NCBI RefSeq assembly: GCF_037126465.1
Contig: NC_088203.1
Span: 100,688,668 to 100,752,667, forward strand
Direction of reading: 5' to 3'
Length of the DNA stretch: 64,000 nt
From: Ornithodoros turicata
Lineage: Eukaryota > Arthropoda > Arachnida > Ixodida > Argasidae
Positions 31,736 through 43,553 of the stretch are shown piece after piece (the first letter of the stretch is position 1; every line of letters begins with the position of its first letter). Below the pieces are notes generated by a model. That model was not told where the DNA came from. It did not search any database and worked only from the letters and a program-made list of their open reading frames with translations. The translations under genes were made by a program, and so were the position numbers.

Positions 31736-33034
31736 CGAGGGTGGTTCCATAAGTTTCCGGTCCGACCAACTTTTAGTAGTCATAGAGACGAAACAAGTGT
31801 ATCAGTTTTCAACATAGTCACCCTTACCTTCGATGCACTTTTGACACCTTTCAACCAGCATTCTTATACCCTTGAAAAAAAATAGCCTGAAGTTGTTTCC
31901 GCAAAATGCTGGAAAACTGCCTCTTGCATCTCACTATCGTTTTGAATTCTCCGTCCTCTGAGATCCCTCTTCAAGTTTGAGAACAGGAAGTAGTCACTCG
32001 TTGCCAAGTCTGGACTGCAGGGTGGGTGGTGGATTTCTTCGAAGACGCACTCCTTCAGTGCAGCCTTGGCAACAGAAGCCGTGTGGACAGGGGCATTGTC
32101 CTGGAGCAACCGGACACCTCGACTCAACCTGCCGCGCCTCTTTTCCTTGATGGCGTCTCGCAGTCGGTGCAGGAGTGAAGCCTAATAAGTCGCATTCACT
32201 GTGGTGTTCCTCTCTTTGAAGTCAATGAGGAGGATCCCGTGACAATCCCAAAATAATGTTGCCATGATCTTCTTTGTGGATTGTGTGACCTTGGCTTTTC
32301 TTGGGGGTGCTTCTCCTGGTTTGCGCCATTCCATCGACTCCTTTTTCGAAAGGGGATCATAGTAGAGCGCCATAGTCTCATCCCCTGTGACAATTGACTA
32401 CAATACTTCTTCCTCATTCTCTTGACAGAGCTCCAAAAACTCTTTGGCACAGACGACGCGCTGTTGCTTTTGAACTGACGAGAGAAGTCGTGGCACCCAT
32501 CTCGCACTGACATTTTTCATGTGAAGGCCCTCGCCGACGATGCGAAAAACGGTTGTCTTGGAAAGCCCTAGCCTTTCTGAGATTTCCTTCACCTTCAGAC
32601 GCCTGTCGCTCAGCACTTCCTCCTCGACAAGAGACAAATTTTCTTGTGTCACCACTTGCACTGGACGACCATCGCGTAGATCATCTTCAATGGACTCTCG
32701 CCCCAGTCGAAACTGCTTAGCCCAGTCTTTTACCGTTGTGTAGGACGGAGAGGCTTCCCTGTACACGTTGTCCAGTCGCGCTTTAATTTCTTTAGGCGAA
32801 AGTCCCTCTTTTGTCAAGAATTTTATCACAGCGCGGTACTCAATTTTTTTTTTCATTTTAACTGAAGAGTGCACCCTGGCTGTTTGAAATGCCGCTCTCC
32901 AACCGACAAAAGCATGAAGATGGTTGAGGGTGGTACTGCGGCCCTCCAACAGATGGCGCCACGCGTCCTTAATCGCATTTTCAAATTCGCGCGCATTTTC
33001 TACCTCGGGCCGGAAACTTATGGAACCACCCTCG
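31736..33034 (-). mobile_element. Full-length mariner (IS630/Tc1/mariner)
   Basis: 1299 bp bounded by inverted repeats whose outer 25 bases are identical (CGAGGGTGGTTCCATAAG and on). TA lies at 31734-31735 and 33035-33036, the standard target duplication. The transposase gene reads leftward at 31802-32856. Overall length matches known mariners of about 1.3 kb, so the copy is complete but its gene is dead. Confidence 0.97.
31802..32856 (-). pseudogene. mariner transposase, D34D type, inactivated
   Basis: Cut-and-paste transposase. The start is the Met of MKKKIEYRAV at 32854-32856, just inside the 5' terminal repeat; upstream Met codons lie in or beyond the repeat. N-terminal helix-turn-helix halves (SPKEIKARL; VKEISERLGLSKTTVFRIV) bind the termini. 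WVPRLL is the WVPHxL-like linker motif. The catalytic acids are present: Asp in GDET, Asp in QDNAP, and the third Asp in ATSDYFLF exactly 34 residues later. Two in-frame stops (32398-32400, just before the GDET block, and 32182-32184) and a frame loss in the A run at 31875-31882 break it. The stop near 31802 would close a protein of about 350 residues, normal for the family. Confidence 0.95.
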
Positions 33035-33817
33035 TATATGTAGTTCATGAGAAGTCTTATTGTTGCGACTGGTACCAACGTTGTTGTTGTTCGTTTTATT
33101 ACAGAATTAACTGATACGATGGGAAGGAAGGCCCTGTAACAAGGCTAGAAAAGAGTGGGGAAGAGTATGATTCACTGAAGAGATACTGAATGTCAGAAAA
33201 TGTGAAGAGTTTGAGTCGTAAAAGTTTGAGTGCATGAGCGATGTCTAGATTAATAACCCCCTACAAGACTTTATTACGTGGTACTCCCAGTCTTTGCGTG
33301 ACCTTGAAGCACCAACCAATGATCAGATGTTGTTGTGGCGGGCAGTGGACAACTCCTGACGAACACTGAAGAGGCGTGCCTGTTCCTCACCAGCTGTGAT
33401 TATTCGCCAACTTGTGCCGTACCATGACCTGTTCAACCGTGCACGTCATCCACTGTCTCCCTCGCTGTCCTCCCACAGTGAACTCGTGGGTTTCTTTTGA
33501 TTTATCGTCGCTAAGCGTCTGAGGGGGGGGGGGGGGGCGGTGATGTGTCGAGCAGTGGACAACGACGAGGATTGACACGCGCCTGGAGCACCCGCTCCTC
33601 AGTTCCACCGGCGGAGTTCATGGAGATAGGCCATCGTCATCGCCTCTCTGTGGCATACCATCATCGCCGGTCGGGACTCATGTAGAAGGACACAACCTCC
33701 TCTACACTGTATCTGCTGGGCCACGCGGCTCGTAGTCCGTAATGTTACAACGCCTTCCTTCCTAGCTACTGTCAGTTATTTGAAAAGAGTAGATCTTTCG
33801 GTTTGTTGGCGTTCCAT
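33035..33817. other. No gene seen
   Basis: A G run at 33521-33538 and a short GTT repeat near 33078-33092. No coding or repeat structure recognised. Confidence 0.4.
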
Positions 33818-33937
33818 AATGCAACACAGAAGCGCTAGAACGGACGTTGACAGAGAGAAGGACAACAAGTTGGAAGTAGTGCTCCTCTCTTGTCCTTCTC
33901 TCCGTCTACGTCTACTGTAGCGCTTCTATGCTGCATT
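33818..33937. mobile_element. 120 bp hairpin MITE
   Basis: AATGCAACACAGAAGCGCTA on the left pairs with the complement of TAGCGCTTCTATGCTGCATT on the right, and the stem continues (AGAGAAGGACAA with TTGTCCTTCTCT) around a loop of about 24 bases. No clear target duplication. Confidence 0.65.
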
Positions 33938-33983
33938 GCTGTTAGTTACCCATATTACGAAGTAGCAAACGTTACAAGCCCTG

Positions 33984-34220
33984 CCGCCATGTGATGCGAT
34001 GTGATAGAAAAAGAAAAAAATGGGGATTTAAGTCACGACAAAGTCAGACTGGCTACCCCAGACCACTTAGCCGCAGTTAGTTGAAATAGATAAAAAAAGG
34101 GAGAAAAGTTGTTGGGGGTGGGAGACAAGCATGCAGGACTAGTGGGAACACTTGTCATAAACGAGGAACCAGAAAGTGTCACAGAATATCTTGTCACCAT
34201 CATTATTTCAAACCAATATC
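33984..34220 (-). repeat. LINE 3' UTR tail, minus strand
   Basis: The complement reads GTGTTCCCACTAGTCC, AACTGCGGCTAAGTGG, GGGGTAGCCAGTCTGACTTT, then CCCCATTTTTTTC and a CACATCGCATCACAT tail. It is collinear with 48590-48775 and ends like 22629-22950. Confidence 0.6.
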
Positions 34221-35008
<788 letters not shown>

Positions 35009-36613
35009 GACAGACAGAGACTATAATGAGATGAGGCTGATGCCGGAGGTGTCGAAGATGCAACTCTTTGCTTTGTCGCTTTGTTGTGTCTGCATTCATT
35101 TCTCATAGTTGTACGCGTACTAATTGTATGCGTCACGACTAAACCTGATATGCGCTAGCATTTCTTCTCCTTCCTTCCCGCTGACTTCTCTGTAAGGTAC
35201 ACCTAAAATTTGTGATACCTCCGGAAAGGGTATAGGATTTGTTAGGTGTTGTAAGAGAACAAATGTGGTGCCTCAACTTTTAGCGAGAAGCAATTTCGTA
35301 CCAACTTGATGCTGACGCCGACCTTTTTAACGGCTACATGTTCATTTATGTACATAATTACTTTAAAATTAACACTGAACCCACAACTTAACTGACACCT
35401 TCAAGACACCTCGAAGGATTCTGACAGATCACGTTTCGTCGAGAAATTGAAGAAAATGATTTGCTTGTTCTCTTCCTATATAATGCCGAAACGTAAACGA
35501 ACGAACAAAAGAAAATCCACTTTGAAGTCTCTCCTATATGTAAAAAATAAAATAATAAAAAATTAAAGTAGAGAAAAAATCTAATTGCTTGCTGTGGGAA
35601 GGAGCACTTCTTGCCGTGCTTTATTGAGTACGCGTTCTTCAAGGTGGTCTTCTCACAAGAGGGCGTTCGACGTGACCTTCGTGCCTCTTCTAAAATGCCA
35701 TGTACACGTAACGCTCAATGCTGGTGTAAGCGAGCCAATAACTGAAAGATTCAGCGACGAAGTGCAGCATTTTTATGACCCTCACATTTTACGAGGCCCC
35801 CGCCGTACTGATTGTTTATTACTCGTGTCGTTTACTTGGCCGTTAAGACTGTAAAAGGAAGCACCGAGATTGTCCGAAATTGCGCATGCGCCCAGATATA
35901 TCTCGATAAAATTCTTATGTGCCTGAGCGTCTTTATATTTGCTCTTGAAGTCAATAACGCGCATCACGCGGGAAAAAAGCGATGCGACATATTTTACTTG
36001 CCCTGAAGGCTTTGAGCTGGTTGCGGTAACTGCAATGCGGACATGCAACAACCACAAAAATAAATCGTGACTATGACCTGGGGTGATGCGGGGTTGCGGA
36101 CATGCAAGGTCACAGCGTCAGGTATTGAAAAGGGCACAAGTTTTATTAGTGTCTGCAACTTTTCGTTTTGATTCACAAGCAGTGCGTAAAAAAAAAAAAA
36201 AAGAAAAGAAAGATACTGAAGCTTTTTTTCTGTGTCGAGTACAGCCATCTCGGACTTGACTCAGCTTTGTAACCACGTCTGTCATAATGATACATACATT
36301 TTTAAAGTTGGCGTCTCCGTGTGCACGGGTGTCATGCAGGCAAAGCACGCTTTAAAGGCGCGACTTTGATTGTCACAAGCGATCTTTGAAAGCTAGCTAG
36401 AATGCATTAACTGCGCAACGATTATGATTCCATCATTTCAGCAATTTAATTTAAATTATTTAGGGCAGTCGTTTTAATCAGTGTAAGGTAGTAAGAGGCA
36501 ACAACGAGAAGGAAAAGTTCACTGACATATTTAACAGCTTCGATATTCTGCATGCAAATGGATGAATACATGACGAGGCATAATGTCTTAATGATAATGT
36601 GATAATCGAAATG
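35009..36613. other. No gene seen
   Basis: Contains an NRF1-like TTGCGCATGCGCCC at 35880-35893 and a poly-A block at 36188-36202. No supported coding sequence. Confidence 0.4.
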
Positions 36614-36644
<31 letters not shown>

Positions 36645-36685
36645 CGGCTGACTGGCTATGTGACTGACCTTTTAGAGAACCCACC

Positions 36686-36718
<33 letters not shown>
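36614..36718. repeat. Two TA repeats around a solo MITE end
   Basis: TA runs at 36614-36640 and 36689-36718 flank GTGACTGACCTTTTAGAGAACC (29 bases in all, 36660-36688), which is a reversed copy of the end of the next element. Confidence 0.8.
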
Positions 36719-36721
<3 letters not shown>

Positions 36722-37114
36722 GGTGGGTTCTCTAAAAGGTCAGTCACATTTTCGTGCATGACGTGATACTTCCTGAACCGATACCTCGTTGACGCACAGA
36801 CTTCCGCTGCCTCAGAGTAAAGAATTTATGCCAGAGAAACCAACAAAAAATTGTGGTTACCAAGCACTGTGTAACAAAATAAATATGACCACGCAAACTT
36901 TCGTCTCCATCCATCGGTATAGCCCATAGGAAAGGCACGAAGACGAAAGTTTGTCTGGTCGTATTTATTCTTTTACACACTGCATGGCAACCACGATTTT
37001 TTCGTACGTTTCTCTGGCACAAATTATTTACTGTGTGGTAACGGAAGCCTGTGTCTCAAGTAGATATAGCGTCACGCGCGAAAATGTGACTGACCTTTTA
37101 TAGCACCCACCCTG
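36719..37114. mobile_element. 396 bp CAGGGTGG fold-back element
   Basis: The ends CAGGGTGGGTTCTCTAAAAG and the complement of CTTTTATAGCACCCACCCTG, extended by GTCACATTTTCG, are inverted repeats of about 45 bases. TA flanks at 36717-36718 and 37115-37116. The interior also folds (GACCACGCAAACTTTCGTCT with AGACGAAAGTTTGTCTGGTC), so most of the element is one long imperfect hairpin. Non-coding. A Tc1/mariner-type mobiliser is inferred from the TA sites. Confidence 0.8.
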
Positions 37115-37116
37115 TA

Positions 37117-39371
37117 TATGCCTGTGTATGCGGTCAGAGGACTCGCATGAGAAACGTCTGAGTTTCGTTGGTTCAAATCGCGATTTTTCGGTAATTATGA
37201 CCACGATTCTGTCCCCGAAAATTTCGCATTTCGGCTCATCCAACCGCAGGCACGCAGAACAAAAAGAATGTATTGTATTGGAGGAAAAAAAAAGCGAAAT
37301 TGAGTCGTCATATTTGCACGCTTCGTATTTTTGCGTTTGCAAACAGCACAAGGTAATGCTGCACGCTCTTTCTCGGCATCAAAGGCACGGCTCGTCCGAG
37401 ACAAGGAAGCTATCGAGAAACCCATCGCCGTAACCTCCTTCACATCGCACTTCAGACGAAGAAAAAAAAAAGAAAGAAAAGGAAAACAAAGGCATAAAAT
37501 GAAACGTTCGCTAAATCTTCATCTAACAATGGTGCGCGCGACCTATACAGCAAAGAAGGCATGAAAAGAGATGAAGAAGAACTGGCGAAGAAAAGGGAAA
37601 ACAGTTGAAGGGGAGGAACGCAAGTTCTGCACAGAGCTCGATAACAGTGGAACAGCCGTATCTCTTAGCGTGGCCTAGCACGGAGGGGCAGCCGACTGAG
37701 CCATAATGGCCTTAATGGGGTAGAGCAAAGAAAGGGAAGGAACGGATAAAAGGAACTTATTTGATGTGTGTGTGTGTGCGCGTCCCTGGCGCCAGTTCTT
37801 CACAGGGTGGCATCGAAAGCGGGAAAGAAAAGAAAGACGAGCCACCGGACGGTGTGAAGAAAGCAAATATTGCCTTTGCTGCTTACGTTGGCTTCTCTGT
37901 ATATTATGCGCACACTCTGCGTGAAATAATATTAGGTATGGCTGTAGTTAGAGGTAAGGTTATTGTTGGATACATATTGGTTCGAGGTTTATACCTTGTA
38001 GTGTATGTGTGATGTACTGTCGTTGACGTCTGCCATTTGAACGAGCATTATGTAATGGTCAGTGGCGACTTGTAGGGTACCATTGCGCATTTACAATAAT
38101 CGGCACGTGCACTGTTGTGTTGTAGCTGTTGAACAATGTGAGAGGTAGCCGATATTCTTCTCTTCCGTTTTTTCTTGTCATTTTTTGCGCATCCTACCAG
38201 TCCGGAGAAGGTAGCGTTAGGGATGTTCTGACGTGATCGATGTTCGTATCATAAAGAACAAATGACACGAATGAGCTATTTCACTGTGATATTTCCAAGG
38301 TCCATAGACGACATTTGGTGTTTTTGTAAATACCGAAAGACCACCGAATAAAATCGTGCAATTCTATTGAACATGACCTCCACTTTTCGAAACAAGACAT
38401 ACGCGATTTCGAAATATCTGTCACTGTCCGAGAAGTAATTGGATACAAGACTACCGCCGGAAGATCACGTTTTATTTAACGACAACAAACTGCGTTCACT
38501 GAAACGGACTGCATTTTGCATGCCGCACAAGAATATTTTCGTTCACGAATGCATTTGCATGCATGCCGTGCATGCTATTTTTCAAGTTTTTTGAATATGC
38601 ATGCACTTGCTGGATGAAAAAAATGCTCTCACCCACTGCTATATCGTTTATTCATTAGTAAAGCAAATTAGCGTAACCAACTTTTTGAGAACTGCTCACT
38701 AAAACAGTATTTAATTCTGTTGTTCTTGTAGCCTAAGATGCCATTAAAGGAGGCGTAGCCACTGAAGCATCTCTAGTGTCCACCCTATTCAATTTGAATA
38801 TTAAACACCAAAAGCCCCCCCTTGCAGACTGCAGTACACGCGATACCGCGCTTACGCGACCTTTGCGGTGCACCCGAGTAAATGACGGTCGTTACACGAG
38901 CCAGTAGAGTATTATCACAATGCCTTCCTGCTAAGTACGTCGCATTTTACCGGGTAGGTTTAAGAGAGATGATATTAGAGTGAACTTTTGGGCAGTTGGC
39001 CTGGCATGCGCTGCACTTGACGAGCACGAGCACCGGTTTCACGAACGATTTCCGAGTGGTGGGGCCTTACAAGTACTCACCCTGAAGCGAAAAATACTCA
39101 AACGGTTTTATGGGCAGGTCACTCAGGTCTGATAACACATGACAAACATCTTATTTCGCTATTTCTTGGAGTTGAGTTATGCAAATTAAGAAATACAGGA
39201 CCATTATATCATGCCCAACTACGTAAAGGACTAACCACACTTTCACCTACTTCAAAGTCATACGAACGTTGCACGGGACCTTTCGGCGTGTGTTATGACT
39301 GTTTTCTACTCCTTGCTTGTAGCTTTTTTTAGGGATGCACCTTGCTGCTCTCGCTGGCTGACAGGCCGTCG
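37117..39371. other. No gene seen
   Basis: A-rich tract at 37462-37490; GT run at 37766-37778. The stretch 38030-39290 is free of recognisable repeats and long ORFs. Whether it is conserved cannot be judged from one sequence. Confidence 0.4.
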
Positions 39372-39587
39372 AACAACAGCAACAACAATAGATAAATTAA
39401 TGATGATGAATGGGGAAATTCGCCACATGAGTTGCGGCCCACTACCTCAAGGCACAATCGGCAGGATGAGATGTGTCCTCATGATGGGACGATGAACGAC
39501 GCTGAAAAGGGGTCGACAGTCAGTGGAGTCAATGAGACAACAGTAGGGATGGCGAGAACATCAACAGAACGCTAGGCAAAAACACGG

Positions 39588-39678
<91 letters not shown>

Positions 39679-40095
39679 CACAAAGGTACGCATGGACATC
39701 ATAGGATAGAGAGGAGACCGGTGTCACGGAGAAAAATCAGAAAATACTCCAGAGCTTGAGGTGTGTTCGATCTGGTTAGATCGAGGATGGTTGTCAGTGT
39801 GAATGGTGCTGCGGCCGCGATCGATTGCAGGCGACACTGCAGAGCTGCATCTTGAGAGTTGTAAAAATGGCAGTCGAGAAGCACATGCTTGGTATCCGCC
39901 AAAACAGCACAGCGAGAGCAGAGCATGGAGTCGGAGCGGCCGATCAGCTACTGGAAGTGGGGGTGAACGCAACCCCGAGACGGAGCCTATGCATCAGCGA
40001 TGAAAAATGGCGAGGCACACGGAAAGGCATGGTGAAGCAAAGGTCAGAATCCACTTCTAGCATCAGAGCTCTTGATGGGCAGGCCGCCCATCTTT
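39372..40095 (-). pseudogene. LINE 3' part: ORF2 C-terminus and 3' UTR
   Basis: CSRCAVLADTKHVLLDC (Cys-x2-Cys-x7-His-x4-Cys) at about 39870-39920 is the knuckle seen in the relic at 24342, and the protein ends FLRDTGLLSIL with a stop at 39699. Upstream a second frame reads RLRLGVAFTP, giving one frameshift. The 3' UTR continues leftward through a TG repeat (39590-39677) to GGGCCGCAACTCATGTGGCG, CCCCATTCATCATCATTAAT and a TTG-rich tail at 39372. The knuckle lies near the end of ORF2 and is thought to help bind the template. Confidence 0.7.
39590..39677. repeat. CA microsatellite, ~88 bp
   Basis: A nearly pure CA run preceded by CGCGCG. It lies within the 3' UTR of the LINE relic above. Confidence 0.97.
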
Positions 40096-40183
40096 AAACG
40101 ATACAATACAATACAGTACACGATATCCAAATCGTTGCACTCCTTTAGCAAACCCTCATGATGTGTCGCGAACGTCAAAACAT

Positions 40184-40332
40184 ACAACAACAACAACAAC
40201 AATTTATTGTGAGATTATGAATGGGGAGTTTCAGAGCCAGGGGCGATACTCTACCCCATTGCTTGTGATGATGCGGGGAAAGAAATAATGAGCTCCTTCA
40301 CAATAAGGTTCGAAGTCCTATGGTATCCAGAA
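40184..40332 (-). mobile_element. Family C retroelement tail, 5'-truncated
   Basis: Minus strand: CATAGGACTTCGAACCTTAT, CAATGGGGTAGAGTATCGCC, GAAACTCCCCATTCATAATC, TCACAATAAATTG then a GTT run. Collinear with the 3' half of the SINE at 29494-29870. Confidence 0.75.
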
Positions 40333-41607
40333 AGGTCGAAAGAGCTTTGAGGGCAGATCGTTGATGGGCTGGATGTGGCCAGGGACCAAGCAATTTTGTG
40401 AGAGAGATGGGACGAGAGTTCAGAAAGCGAAACCTTTTTCTTTAGAGCAGCGTTTCTAAACGTAAATAAAAGCCAAATAGGACACTTTGCAACAAACTTA
40501 GTCTATAAAAACTATAAAGCAAGCTCAAGTAAAACCCAACTCCATTGCACAACCTTAAGGCCCCCGGTCAGTCGACAGTTCCGGCGACTTCATTTCCGTT
40601 GCCGAATCGCGGGGATTACAGTCAGTGGCCACCAGGACGGTCTTCCATCGTGCCTTAAAGAAAACAGCGTTATTGAGGCGCAGAGGCAGCACAGATTTCC
40701 CAGTCCCTCTCAAGGGAGAATTCGCTTTTCTCTCCCATTTGATCCTCCTTTCCATTAGCATACCTTTCCCTCAGGGGAACGCACGGGGACCTGACCTGTC
40801 ACGAGTTGAGGGGGGCATCCGGGGTAAATTGGTAATCCCGCGAGGAACGACCCTGCCACCGAAGTGGCCTTCCAGGGAGAATCTTTGTTGCTTTATCGCT
40901 CGCTCCTTACAGAGGCAATGTGCCGCGCTGATGGGCTTGCCGTCTCTGTTGACGTACTTTTCCACCACTGCCGTTCGTGTCCTCTGCCGCTCTGTATTAC
41001 GGCGATTTTTCGCTTCATGTTTACATAGGTTGGAGATGGGACGCGCAGGTAATGGGGAAGGGGGTCTGGTCGTCACATGTAATGTATAGCTAAGCGTTGC
41101 TGAGTGTGTGACGTGAGCGGAAAGATTGTAACACGGTCTTCGAAATATTATAAACTCTGACTTAGTTAACGACTTTCGCACTGAAATAATTACCGAGGTC
41201 AATTTTCTTGCCAAAAGGATGGACAAATTTAGCCGATTCAGCCGGGTGCTTTATTTTATTTAGTTTTAATTTGTTCCTATCTAGCTGCCTTATATTTTCT
41301 CTGTCAGCACACGAATCAATTCAGGAGTTATTTGGCATGTGCATTACGTGGTTTCTACGTGTTATCCTTTTTCTCCGAAAAGGTTCTTGGGTGCTGGCCA
41401 GCAAATCAGCTCATACCTGCAATGCGCGCCCTTGTGTAATTTCTCGTCTCGACGGACCTCTTTGACACATTGTGACACTCTTTGTTTTTAGTGCCTTGAG
41501 ACTTCGCTTTTGGTGACAAGCTCGGTGATGATGTTCTCATTTATTATTTCAAAGCGTTTCAAAGCGTCGAGGTTAGTGTAGTTTCCCTTTCTTTTATTAA
41601 TAACGCG
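40333..41607. other. No supported gene
   Basis: Opposed ORFs of 154 codons (40625-41089, plus) and 151 codons (40771-41226, minus) overlap heavily. Neither has a recognisable domain, signal peptide or family motif, so I do not annotate either. Confidence 0.4.
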
Positions 41608-41690
41608 TCCTGGAGTAGCCAGTCCCGAGTAGCTCGAGACTACCATCTCCATTTTTTTCTTTTAAAATCAATCAATCAATCATCCTTTTT
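41608..41690 (+). repeat. LINE tail variant with AATC repeat
   Basis: TCCTGGAGTAGCCAGTCCCG, ACTACCATCTCCATTTTTTT and then AATCAATCAATCAATCAT. It parallels the GGGGTAGCCAGTC...CCCCATTTTTT tails at 22875 and 48725. Confidence 0.5.
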
Positions 41691-41768
41691 CTCGTTGAAA
41701 AGTTTCACTTGAAAGCACGTAAACGCTGGCTGTGGAATCTGAACGAAATATACAGGTTTTATTTAATA

Positions 41769-41870
41769 CAGGGTGTGTGCTGAAAAAAAAACAAAAAAAC
41801 TAAGTGACATTTCCACACGTACCTCGTTGGTTCGTTGCCGGACCAACTTCCGATGGTGCGTCACGACCGC
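41769..41870. mobile_element. CAGGGTG element end, truncated
   Basis: TA then CAGGGTGTGTGC, and further in CACGTACCTCGTTGG and ACTTCCGATGGTGCG, laid out like the end of the element at 36719 (GATACCTCGTTGACG, ACTTCCGCTGCC). No matching right end was found. Confidence 0.4.
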
Positions 41871-41889
41871 ATTCCTGCGAATTAAACAC

Positions 41890-41990
41890 CTGCTGGAGTC
41901 ACACTTATCACTACAGTTTTGGCGCACTATAGCCCTAGTTGCTTGTGCGCCATAAAACCTCCAATCATCATCATCATCATCATTCTGAAA
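41890..41990 (+). repeat. Retroelement 3' tail with ATC repeat
   Basis: TTTTGGCGCACTATAGCCC, TTGTGCGCCATAAAACCTCC then an ATC repeat to 41981. It looks like the 3' end of a LINE whose body is absent. Confidence 0.45.
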
Positions 41991-42062
41991 CGATGACGTA
42001 TCTGTGGATTTGAACTCTACTATATGACATGGAATGCGCAGCTTTCGTAGGTATGCAAAAGA

Positions 42063-42580
42063 TTGAGGCAAACTTCGCGTGTGCTTTTCTCGTTTAGGCA
42101 TACGGCTCCTGCTAGAATTCGTAGACCTGTTCTCGATGATCTAGGTTACAGTGTATTACGTTATGGTACAACTTTGTTTGCTCACCGCAGTCGAACCTGG
42201 AAAGACAGAGTGAATAGCATTCTAGGTAGTTGTCTGAAAACGACTGCCTACGGTGTTTCAGCTTTTACCCATTCTAATAGCGTTGAGGCATTGGAAAATC
42301 TCATTTATCGATCTATTTAAATACGTAACGATATACAAGCACTTGCGGGATTCTTCTTCTTATTGGTTCCCACCAGTAGACTTTGTTCTTCCAGGCGCAA
42401 GTGGTTTTGCTTTGTCGTGCCGTTTTCTTCAAATGATGGACTTTGCCGTAGTTGCTGTTATGTTCCGGGTGTCGTTAATGAGTTACCTGCTCAGCCCTCA
42501 TCCATGGACGGAATTCACGAACTTAAACAGTCATTACGGAAACTCTATTAGAAGAACCGAGACCCAGTTGCGAGTCGGTA
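42063..42580 (+). pseudogene. LINE ORF2 C-terminal relic
   Basis: The 85-codon frame reads VLRYGTTLFAHRSRTWKDRV, then ILGSCLKTTAYG and SNSVEALENLIYRSI, resembling the thumb and C-terminal region of a non-LTR reverse transcriptase, where an LxYG motif marks the end of the polymerase. A second frame at 42363-42551 carries CYVPGVVNELPA, like the VP-x-LxNxLP block near such C-termini. At least one frameshift separates them. 3' UTR-like sequence runs to ACTAATAAATTATTAAATT and the ATT repeat. Clade undetermined; the conserved catalytic core is absent here. Confidence 0.55.
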
Positions 42581-42767
42581 TTTCACTTTCTATTTTTGCT
42601 ATCAGGTTTGTATCTGTATTGTTATGGTGCTGTTGGTGTGACACTCTAACGCTTTTCATTTTGTATGCAACATGCTGGTGACTGTCCCAGGGCCTGTGCC
42701 AAAAGCCTTTCTCCCTAAACAGGCCTGTTGAGTTGTATTTGACTTGTGGCGTTGCTGACTAATAAAT

Positions 42768-42783
42768 TATTAAATTATTATTA

Positions 42784-42836
<53 letters not shown>
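42768..42836. repeat. ATT microsatellite
   Basis: About 23 ATT units following AATAAATTATT. It may be the simple-repeat tail of the LINE relic before it. Confidence 0.95.
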
Positions 42837-42883
42837 CATGTACAACCAGCTAGCCTGCGTCTTATCTCTCCTTAAATGTTATT

Positions 42884-43553
42884 AAAGGGACCATGAAATG
42901 ATTCTCGCAAATTCCGAGTACTCTGCCGGAAACGGTTTCTGCGCTCCATGCACACATATACTTCTAACCGTATTCAGCGCACCGCGGTTGCAGTTGCCGC
43001 GCAAAAATATCGCAACCGCCAGACACATTCGTCTAACGCGGTCTTATGTCATTAACATCCAGACCTCTCAGCCAATTGTGGACGACCGCGAGCACACCCC
43101 TCCGCGGAACCACGTGTCTGCATGGTTTCGGTTTGGACCCCCCCCCCACACACACACACAAATCTAGGAGACACCCCCTAGAACTTTGTGAGATTACACA
43201 ATATTTCCTCCAAGAGCATCAAAGTACATGGGAGTACCCCACATGTTGTGACGTCACACCCCACCAGCATTACACTCCCGGTATAGGCTCAGTGTCAACG
43301 ATTAAATACGATCTTAGCTCCTCCAGGTTGGATTAAAAGATATTTCATAACTAAGTTTGGAAACATGCTCGCATATTTTTCTACTTGGTCGCAAAAGACC
43401 GCCCGCCCATCGGCAACGTCACCTGTGTTTGACATCACGGCTAGTTTGCCTCGCAGCCGGGTCGTGGCAGCCGCCGTTCTCGGCCGTGTTTAATCGCGAA
43501 TTTTTTCGCTATTTGAATGTGAGGCTTATCAAATATATTTTTATGGTCCCTTT
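42884..43553. mobile_element. 670 bp element with AAAGGGACCAT ends
   Basis: AAAGGGACCATGAAAT at the left and the complement of TTTTTATGGTCCCTTT at the right are inverted repeats matching at nearly all of 15 bases. The interior is GC-richer and non-coding, with a C run and CA repeat at 43139-43160. No target duplication could be seen. Confidence 0.5.

Noticed and set aside
40625..41226. Opposed ORFs of 154 and 151 codons
   Set aside because: They overlap in antisense, neither has a recognisable domain, and openness on both strands suggests composition.
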